NCBI GenBank assembly: GCA_947623455.1
Contig: OX392538.1
Location: 4,774,001 to 4,838,000 of the forward strand
Length of the DNA stretch: 64,000 bases
Reading direction: 5' to 3'
Source: Mimachlamys varia
Lineage: Eukaryota; Mollusca; Bivalvia; Pectinida; Pectinidae
The notes below the pieces were generated by a model. That model was not told the DNA's origin, made no database searches, and was given only the letters and a program-made list of their open reading frames with translations. Shown piece after piece: positions 56,291 through 64,000 of the stretch (the stretch's first letter is position 1; each line of letters starts with the position of its first letter). A program made the translations under genes and the position numbers.

Positions 56291-56999
56291 TTGCAAATAC
56301 AATGACTGGCATTATAACAAGGTTTTACTGTACGAACGTTACTCCAACAGCTCTTGTTACAAATTGTAATCCCGATTAGGTTGTACAAGCTGTTTTGCAG
56401 CTCGCATCACTGATAAGGTCTAAATGGGCGGAACAGGTGTTCAGTGCAGTGTAATTCATTTTTAACTATCACCTGTACTGCGCTATCACCTGTACACACT
56501 TATGCTGATCGTGTGACATAATGTGAAGGACGTAGTGCACGAGAATGCAGTGTGTTTGATAGTTAAAAAGCATTCACCAATTGATATCATGAATCGTGAT
56601 TGACCTTCCACAGGTAAAACTTCATTACACTTGATTCACTCCGATTGTTTCGTCCTTGGCTGTGAACGCTAGTTGTGGTATCCGTATCTTATTTCATTAT
56701 TGTTATCATCATGGGCGGTTAATAACCAAACAATAAAAACGAAATGAATGAGAAGATCGGACCTGGAAGCTACGGATCCCGCAGCTATGTGAAATACAGT
56801 AGATATCACTAACATAAGTCGTTCTGGATTTGATTCCTTTTGATATATTTTCATGATCTCCTTGTCATCGGACCTTTGTTCGTTCTTATCCCATAGTTTA
56901 ATCGAATTTGACATTCTATGTTTTTTTCCGATCTAAGTTATGCATCGGCTTATATATCTAGAAGAAAACTCTTCAAATATTTTAATCTTAGATATTCAA

Positions 57000-57400
57000 A
57001 ACAATAAGACCATGTGTTCCAGAAGAGCAAGCGTCTCTTACTTCATCAACGACACTTGCCATGCTCATCCACATCAATGTAAACATCACATTTTCAAAGT
57101 GAGAATTGAGTTATCATTTTTAAGTGAATACACAAATTAGCATATTCAAAAACGACTACTTTCATATACATGTATCAAACAAGGTAACAAACATTTGCAC
57201 ATTTCTCAATGAGATGGCGACCATGTAACGTGCACACAGCCTTTATCAATCTACATCTTTTGGATCACTTTGTTGTATCTATCACAAAAAGTTCCATACT
57301 TTAAGCAAGTCTAAGTATAATAAATCAACGTGGACATTTAAACACAGGTTGGAGAAGCAGTGATGTTACTATCAAGAAAGGGAAGTTCACGATAGGATAA
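57000..57400 (-). pseudogene. Penelope-like element copy F (C-terminal part)
   Basis: The minus strand gives FPFLDSNITASPTCV and a decayed LLTNKL/GRH-equivalent region. The GGAAGAGCAAGCGTC-type and TGATGAAG-type words of the family tail follow. Several stops; truncated at both ends. Confidence 0.7.
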
Positions 57401-57708
57401 TCTTGATGAACAAGTTAATTATATGCCTATTCTAACTGTGATGATTATGTGAATGATAATTTTTTAACCAATCCTTTTACTTTCACGAGGACCCTATGGA
57501 AAATTAGCTTTGCTAAATAGGTTTTTTATCCTCAATATATATGGTTTATTGTTATTATTACTTTAAGTTAAGCACAAAGACAATGTGAACTTAATGGAGA
57601 AGACTGGTTTTTTCATTAAAGAGCGACCATTTAACCCCAATGATTATTAATGTTGCTACTTTAACTAAAATGAACTTTAATCTCTTCATATTAGCACGGG
57701 AAGCATAA

Positions 57709-58225
57709 TAATAATAATAATAATAATAATATACAACATTTGATATAGTGCCCTATCTAGCTAACATAAGCCACTTTAAAGCGCTTTACAGTACATAGAT
57801 ATACAGTTCTTATACAATCAATACAATTAACACATACAGTTATATCATATACAATTCCGAGGAGTTCGCAGGAGCTGCCTTATCAGGCGCTAACTACTAG
57901 TCCTATACCACCTGGCTAATATCTCCATATGTGTGTGTATGTATGTGTGTGTGCTGGAGAGGAATTGTGTTCTGTTTGAAGTGGGACCGTTTTTCCAACG
58001 GCATCTTTTATAGTGCCACCCCACTTGAATGCTACAACACAGATACTGCAACACCCACCCCATTTTATACTCAACCTGGGTTGCTGGAGTTGTATGGGCA
58101 GGAGAAAAACACTTTTCTCTGAACGTTCCATGTGTATGACGATTTCGGGGATCGATGCCGCTTGCATGGAAGGTCGGAGTGTTAACCACTCGACCAATCC
58201 GCCCATAATAATCAAAGAGTCTTGC
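57709..58225 (-). mobile_element. Composite SINE with tRNA head and ATT-repeat tail
   Basis: On the minus strand the head reads GGGCGGATTGGTCGAGTG, with A-box TGGTCGAGTGGTTAAC and a degenerate B-box GGCATCGATCCCC. After a body of about 400 bp the tail has AAAGCGCTTTAAAGTGG and ends in an ATT trinucleotide run at 57709-57731. The AGCGCTTTA-type tail recalls LINE-borrowed SINE ends. Confidence 0.7.
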
Positions 58226-58289
58226 CGAATTTCAGGAAATTGGGATGTATATAACATATCATGAGATAACCTGATCGCGTTCATGTGTG

Positions 58290-58650
58290 TTTGGAGGCTG
58301 GGCAAAAATTATGGTCGGCGACCGATCGCCGCGCGTTTTGATACGTTCATTGTGGATCGCAAGTGAATCCGGGCGATTATAAAAATCTGCGCGTAGCTCA
58401 GGCGAGAATCGGTCGGGAAAAGATATAGAATCGAGGCTAGAACGTTTAGATCGCATTGACGTCGGATAGATCGAGTGTACAATTTATGTTGTAACTCATA
58501 CGAAGCTAGATCGTCCAAGATTGAGACTTGGTCGGGGTCGTGTGTTTGCGAAGAAATATCGCCGCATGGTAAACGCCATGTTGCAGGCTGATCGAATAGA
58601 TGAACCTAGGCCGTGTTAAGATCGAGTATTATTTTTTCTTTAATTTAATA
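58290..58650. other. CpG-rich segment of unknown origin
   Basis: Unusually rich in CG and GATCG words (GGTCGGCGACCGATCGCC, TCGGTCGGGAAAAG) for this AT-rich window. Open frames exist on the minus strand (58259-58518) without a recognised domain. It may be a recently inserted element or a CpG island. Confidence 0.35.
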
Positions 58651-59100
58651 CCAGTACAGTGCATTCCTCTTTATATCATGTTTTTATTCTTTCAGTGACT
58701 GCTTTTTTGTATGTTAATTCATTTCCCGGTTGTCAAAAAGCATTACGCATGTAGCACTCTAAAGAAGTTACAAGCTCAAAGGCTTAATAATAACATATAG
58801 TAAGTATATTATTTAGTTGTGAGAGGGTTTTAGGCAACTATTGATTAATCAAATTGCAGCATGATTCAACATTTTGATATTTTGATTTATTAGAAAAATA
58901 TGCTTACACATATTTAAATATGTATCTTTTTCAATATCAATAAAAATAAAGGTGACATTTGTAGTCAACACATAGTCAATCTCATTAAAAACGTTTGACA
59001 AATCTACAAAAAAAAAAGGAAAAACGTACAGCTGTACATACCTTAGGCTGATGCTATGAATATAACATTTAATCAATCACTGGTCTGTTGTGTATGGTTT
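58651..59100. other. No gene recognised
   Basis: AT-rich unique sequence; nothing supported. Confidence 0.4.
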
Positions 59101-59148
59101 GTTCGGGATTAGCGGACTCGAACAACATAAGGATAACTGGAGACAGCA

Positions 59149-59304
59149 ATGAGTAAAACACAGAAAATAAGAAAAGGTCCACAATTAGGTGATGATAGTG
59201 AACCAGTGGAGGGGTTTTCTGGTGTAGGGGACAGACAGAAGAAACCTTTAACTACACATGTTGTAACTATAGCTACTTTATTGGGTATGAAGAGGAATTT
59301 CTAA
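59149..59304 (+). CDS. Unrecognised 51-codon ORF
   Basis: ATG to TAA with a protein-like, Lys-rich sequence: MSKTQKIRKGPQLGDDSE, VEGFSGVGDRQKKPL, VTIATLLGMKRNF. An AATAAA occurs shortly downstream. It could be a small gene, the start of a retroelement ORF1, or chance. No domain is recognised. Confidence 0.25.
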   Translation: MSKTQKIRKGPQLGDDSEPVEGFSGVGDRQKKPLTTHVVTIATLLGMKRNF

Positions 59305-59539
59305 TTAATGCATTGCTAAACTTACGATAATAAAAATGCATTAAAAAGAGCCAGGCCTCCTGGGCGAGGCTAAGTGTTGTCAGAGAGGTGGCCCAAGAAT
59401 ACCTCAATCCCGACTCCTCAAAACGCTCAGTAAATAAAGTCTTATGTGAAACGTTAAAAGATGATTATCAAATACATCAAATAATTTGCGACAAGGTAAA
59501 TAAGTATATAATTAATTAGACATATGATAATAAATTAAA

Positions 59540-60640
59540 TAAGAGAATACTGAGGCGTTAACAAAAGCATAATCCAAATTCAAAATCTATTTAACCAAGG
59601 GCAAAATATGAACAAAGGAAAGATTTACATGGAGACCCTTGTAAAAGTACAAAAGTACCAGGTGTTCCGGAAGAGTAAGGGTCGTTTGCTTCATCGACGA
59701 CACCCGCCATGCAAATCTTTCGCACATCCAAGTAAACATCAATTTCTTAAAATGAGAATCGAATATCATTGTCAATCACACCAAGTAAACACACTAATGA
59801 GCATACCAAAAACATCGATCTTCAATTCACTTAAAGATACAGAATATTTCTCAATGAGATAAAGATGGCGACCATTAAACTTGCCCATAGTTCTGATCAA
59901 CCTCCATCTCTTGAATCCTTGAGTTGTTAGTTTGTTTGTCAGCAGTCGACATCGATCACGAAAATCCCGATATTTAGAGCAAGCCCTAGAATATCGAACC
60001 AACTGCGACATGTTAACACTATAAGTTGGAGAAGCAGGGATGTTACTATCAAGAAATGGAAAGTTCACGTTTATCGTATAGCTTAGTAGTAAGCTACCCA
60101 TATTGGTCGTAGTTTAAGTAGAGATCGAGGTAAGCAGCTGATGTAGAAGTTCAGAGGGGTATATACGGTCGACGTGGTCAGCAAACTTCTTCTTGTTTAT
60201 AGACAACACATCGTCGATATATTTGAAAGTGAAATTGAAAGATTTGGCAAGGTTTTTGTTACCTGTCTTGATAAGCTCTTCCACAAATTCAGCCTCGTAT
60301 GGAAACAAAAACAGGTCAGCTAAGAGAGGGGCACAGTTTGTTCCCATGGGAATGCCAACAGTCTGCTGGAAAATCCTCCGAACTCAGCAAATCTATTGTC
60401 GACCAGGAATTCAATCATTCTTTCTATGTCTTTTTCAGTAAATTTCATCTTAGCTTTTGTCGTGTTTTTCACCAAATATGTGTATGACCGTCTACTTTTT
60501 GGAAAAGAAAAAATTCTCATAATGAAAGATCTAAGACGTTTCTTCAGTTTGTATGAGGTATTGTAGTGTACAGGTTGGAAAATTAAATTTTGTGATCGAA
60601 AAAAAAAACATTTTTAGGAGGGGGTGCTCAGGATTGATAA
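59540..60640 (-). pseudogene. Penelope-like element copy G, best-preserved RT
   Basis: Reading right to left: KFTEKDIERMIEFLVDN, then after a frameshift the RT blocks IPMGTNCAPLLADLFLFPYE and FNFTFKYIDDVLS with the intact YIDD box, then DHVDRIYPSEL. A small deletion and frame change follow, then SNIPASPTYSVNMSQLVRYS, CRLLTNKLTTQGF, GKFNGRHLY and the family 3' tail near 59540-59680. The 5' part is missing. No C-terminal GIY-YIG endonuclease is visible; this fits EN-lacking PLEs or Naiad-type elements with an N-terminal nuclease. Confidence 0.88.
60114..60347 (-). pseudogene. RT palm fragment of PLE copy G
   Basis: A 77-codon open piece with MGTNCAPLLADLFLFPYE, GNKNLAKSFNFTFKYIDD and KKKFADHVDRIYPSEL. 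Both catalytic aspartates of YIDD are kept, the only copy here where they are. Confidence 0.85.
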
Positions 60641-61215
60641 AAAGATCTTGTTTTGATGAACAAGAACAGGTTATGATAAAAATGATTTCATCAAAACCTG
60701 TTCATTATTAAGACCAAAGCCTGTTCATTATTAAATTACTTATTCTTACAGATGTCATTTTTATGATGAAGTAATATAAGGAACTCATATTTTCCTCTAT
60801 GTAACAAAGCTTAAAAAGTCAATGTTTCAAAATAAAAAGAACAAAAATGTACTCAAAACGTTCTGTTAAAACAACTGATATTCTTTATTTACACATACTG
60901 TATGTCTATCATTCAGAGTTGGGCTGCTTGATTATGTTAGGAGAAAAAGTATTGATCATTAATATTTAAACTTACATTATAACATTATTATCTGCAGTTG
61001 ATGACTTACCAATGTTAGGACTAATTAGGCCATCATATTTTGAAAAGAGCACCTTTGATTTTTTTCTGTATCGAGCTATATCACAGGATGCACTACACAC
61101 ACATTCAACACCCACACCCACAACGCATACTTCTGAAGGCCGTCATTAAATGACCCTAGGTACATTATAGCATAAAAACATTCAAATCAAACCAATCCAA
61201 TTTTATCTTTATCAA
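60641..61215. other. AT-rich stretch with a repeat tail at 61090-61190
   Basis: Short inverted words (AAAACCTGTTCATTATTAA and relatives) occur at 60650-60730. The 61090-61190 segment, with GAAGGCCGTCATTAAATGAC, looks like a SINE 3' end. Confidence 0.4.
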
Positions 61216-61436
61216 CTACTTTCTTCCCAATGTCTCCATTGACACTGCCTCACATTTGGCTTTTAGATGAGCTTTCGCTCCTGTGAGGAAGGCTTCAGAT
61301 GGTTTGCCTGTCCGAGACCTACAATAGTCACAAAAATGGTGGTTTCCACTGCCTGCTTGACGCTTTGCATCAGGAGAGTGGACCGACTGGCTCTCCCGTT
61401 GTCGGTATAATGTGACTGGATGAAATGCTAGGGGCC
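61216..61436 (-). CDS. Open frame with zinc-finger-like C..C...H...C, no ATG
   Basis: A minus-strand frame of about 73 codons to TAG with RPLAFHPVTLYRQRE, SGNHHFCDYCRSRTGKPSEA and LTGAKAHLKAKCEAV. The spacing C-x2-C ... H-x3-C suggests a small zinc-binding finger. It lacks an initiating ATG, so it is a terminal exon or a relic. It lies between two partial SINE-like repeats. Family unknown. Confidence 0.3.
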
Positions 61437-61560
61437 GGACACCTCAGTGTGGAATCACCTTAAATCGGCAAAGGTTCTGAACTATCTCAATGAGGCTTAC
61501 ACTGATGTACCCCAGCCCCCCAAATTCGAATACACTGAACAATGACATAAGCTGTTAATA
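61430..61560 (+). mobile_element. Dispersed SINE-like repeat, copy 2
   Basis: CACCTTAAATCGGCAAAGG, CAATGAGGCTTACACTGATG and TTCGAATACACTGAAC match the copy at 56040-56290. Confidence 0.5.
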
Positions 61561-63630
61561 GAAAGGAAGGAAAACATTATAAAATCAATCCAAATAATGC
61601 AGTCATATAACTGCTACCCCTCTTTGCGGTCCACTTGAACAAACACTATATTGTTATCCATTAAACTTTGACGATGTGTGGATCTCGATCGCTGCAAAAT
61701 GTTTGAGAAAAACACCTGATCTGAATGTCCTTGCAATTGTTTCATTTGTTTACACCTCATCAATGTTATATTAAAACCCTATTGCAAAATGTATTTCCAA
61801 ATGACGCATTACGATAGGAAGTTCATGCTAGTGCGTGTCTCATTATTACTGGATGACACTAGTCGTATATAGCATATAGTGTTTGTAAGATAACTGTGGT
61901 TAGATCACATAATGACGAATTTATTAGCACTTTATGACTGGATCGATAGTACATTCCAAATTTATCAACCAGTATAAAGTGTTGTAGTGTAGTTGTATGT
62001 AACACTGGGTTTGTTTATGATTACTCTAACTGTTATAACTTCTGTCTATATTACTCATAATTAAGATAAGGCTATGTATGTTTTGTTGCGCACGTTTACC
62101 TGCTGATAAAGTATACCAGGGGTCATGTTATCTGCGGTACCTGTGTGTACGTGTATTTAATGACAATGGTGTGACGACAAAGGTGTGGTCCTATTACAGT
62201 GTAACTGTGGTAGCTGTTTACAAGCTATTCATCAAAATTCCGGATTTCCTCAATTTGATTTTGTTATCGATCACCTGTTGATCTCAGAGATTTAAACAAT
62301 AACGAGGAAATCGCTGAAAGTTGTTCCGAAGAAACTGTGTTATTTTTTAATTGATTATCAGACAAATGAGGTATTAATGTAATTGATTGTAATTTTGTAA
62401 ACTCTAAAGTGTAGGTATTCGTGTTCCCGTTAATTCAAAAAAAAAAATTAAGCTAAATTAACTGAAATTATTATATCAAAATTCGTTTGTACCCTTCTTA
62501 CACTGGTGAACTGAAAATCGAGAACCAGTTGATAGACCAGAAAGAATTGACCTAGCTCACCTTATCGCCATGAATCATGTGTATATAAGTAAACTTTCCT
62601 CGTTATAACGCTATCAATAACAATACTTTACATGTTTTCTTTCGAATGTCTAATCTTATTTACGGACAAATTGCCTAATAAACAACAATTTTACGACTCC
62701 CTGGCTACATAGGTGCCAGGAGTGAATAGAATGGATGGAAGCTGTTTTATAAGTAAACATTTGAATCTGTAATAATGATGCATTTATATAAAATGTAAAC
62801 CTACGCTTTAGGATCTTGTTAACCATAACTAATTCGTCTTTAATTCCCCAGTTTTCATGTCTAGTTGTTTGCTTTTTGTTACCGTCTACATGTGTTTGTT
62901 GAAGGATGATGTATTATTTTATCCATTACCCTTATGAACCGTTGTTAGCAAAAATATTTGAACGTCCACATTTAAACCACAGTATATTTTGTTCTAGAAA
63001 TTCTTTATTTTGAGTTTTATTTATTATTATTTTAGTGAGCGGTGCTTTAAAAAAAAAAAAAACGTATGCAAGGATAGATTTACTAATCAAGAATAATCTG
63101 CCAAATGAAATTGCCAAAAGTTCATCAATAGTAAACGAGTACTAATTAAAAAAACACGTGGAAATCAAGCCATGTCTAACTCATTACAGCTACTTCATAT
63201 GCTTAAGTCACAGGTTAAAGCAGTGTGCTTCTTTGCATGATCGGTTTTGGAACAAAGGTCATCGAACTTTTGTTACTCACCGTAACAAAAACAAAAGTAC
63301 AGTTGGTTAATATATTATAAGCGAGTACTGGTACGACCTTATGACTGGAGTATGGCAAATCAACCGTGACATATAAACTCTCTTGCTTTCCTGTAAATTT
63401 CTTTGTGTTTAAAGAGGTCTTTCAGTTGGCAGATACATGGATCTGACCATGATATATTTTCTTATAAAGATATTATTCTAAATAAGCAAAACATAAAAGC
63501 TTTTAAGTAACATTAAAAATATCCAGTCATGTTTTGTTTTGCTCAAAAATAAATGAAATTTACCAAAGTGAAAACACAAACGTAGAGGACAAAATAGAAT
63601 CACAAGTATTTGTAGTTAATTTGATTTTGT
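61561..63630. other. AT-rich stretch, no gene recognised
   Basis: Frames at 62078 (plus) and 62932 (minus) are short and domain-free. Homopolymer A runs near 63048-63061. Confidence 0.4.
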
Positions 63631-63636
63631 TCTCAA

Positions 63637-63948
63637 TTAAAACGTTTCTGTAACTCGGAAACTCTGCAAACATTTTTTTATGAAAGAAAAAAAATACAAG
63701 ACGTTAATAATGTTTATGATGTTATGATCTAAGGATTTCGCCAATCCGTCATAATCCATTCGGAACGCATCGGACCAGTGGACCAAGCATTCGTTTATAG
63801 CAGGATTACCGGAATATGTGATTTTAATCAGTGCGTGACAACTGTAAGCCGGAGATGAAAAATGATTTTTTTTTACAAACGCGATCACTATGTTAATTGA
63901 GTACTTGTCCTCTCTATCTACTTCAGGTGTAAAATGTGTGTTGACCAT
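63637..63948 (-). CDS. Unrecognised minus-strand frame, possible exon
   Basis: The frame continues upstream of its first ATG to about 63980. It contains TPEVDREDKYSINIVIAF, SCHALIKITYSGNPAINE and HWSDAFRMDYDGLAKSLD, which look protein-like; after that it becomes low-complexity. Possible splice signals are AAAAATAG before it and G|GTAATC inside it. No family is recognised and it may be chance. Confidence 0.3.
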   Translation of the reverse strand: MVNTHFTPEVDREDKYSINIVIAFVKKNHFSSPAYSCHALIKITYSGNPAINECLVHWSDAFRMDYDGLAKSLDHNIINIINVLYFFSFIKKCLQSFRVTETF

Positions 63949-64000
63949 ATTTAACTGGAATCTATTTTTACAATATCCGAACGATCATATTTGTAAGTAC

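Overview
The window is eukaryotic, AT-rich and gene-poor. The best guess is a lophotrochozoan, probably a bivalve mollusc and possibly scallop-like. The grounds are short exons with GT-AG introns, a two-exon bursicon beta gene, a BTB-Kelch gene, many degraded Penelope-like retroelement copies, and a tRNA-headed SINE of a type I recall from bivalve genomes. The species is not proven by the sequence.

Four protein-coding genes can be assembled, all on the minus strand. (1) Positions 3006-6145: part of a cyclic-nucleotide-binding-domain (CNBD) protein, in three to four phase-compatible exons, open at both ends. (2) Positions 16927-19483: a complete 132-residue bursicon beta subunit (neurohormone, cystine knot) in two coding exons plus a probable 5' UTR exon. 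(3) Positions 27007-40949: a predicted 151-residue single-pass membrane protein in four short exons; its introns hold four large minisatellites. (4) Positions 43924-46687: a complete 614-residue BTB-BACK-Kelch protein in two coding exons. Two plus-strand candidate exons (1568-1681, 3515-3612) and several unrecognised open frames are listed with low confidence.

Eight long-unit tandem arrays (25 to 62 bp units) fill close to a fifth of the window: 1-346 with 1087-1192, 2150-2905, 7365-8332, 20455-23250, 29765-31625, 32355-34005, 36405-37755 and 38085-40425. Some carry nested higher-order repeats (about 231, 795 and 828 bp). They create long but spurious open frames.

The rest is mostly mobile-element debris. 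It includes at least seven copies or tails of one Penelope-like element (PLE) family, one of them in a head-to-tail, pLTR-like arrangement; a LINE reverse-transcriptase relic with an inverted partial copy; tRNA-derived SINEs; a piggyBac-type MITE with TTAA target duplications; several foldback or inverted-repeat elements; and a retro-insertion inside a satellite marked by a 17-bp target-site duplication. All functional assignments come from reading motifs by eye. No database search or transcript evidence was available.
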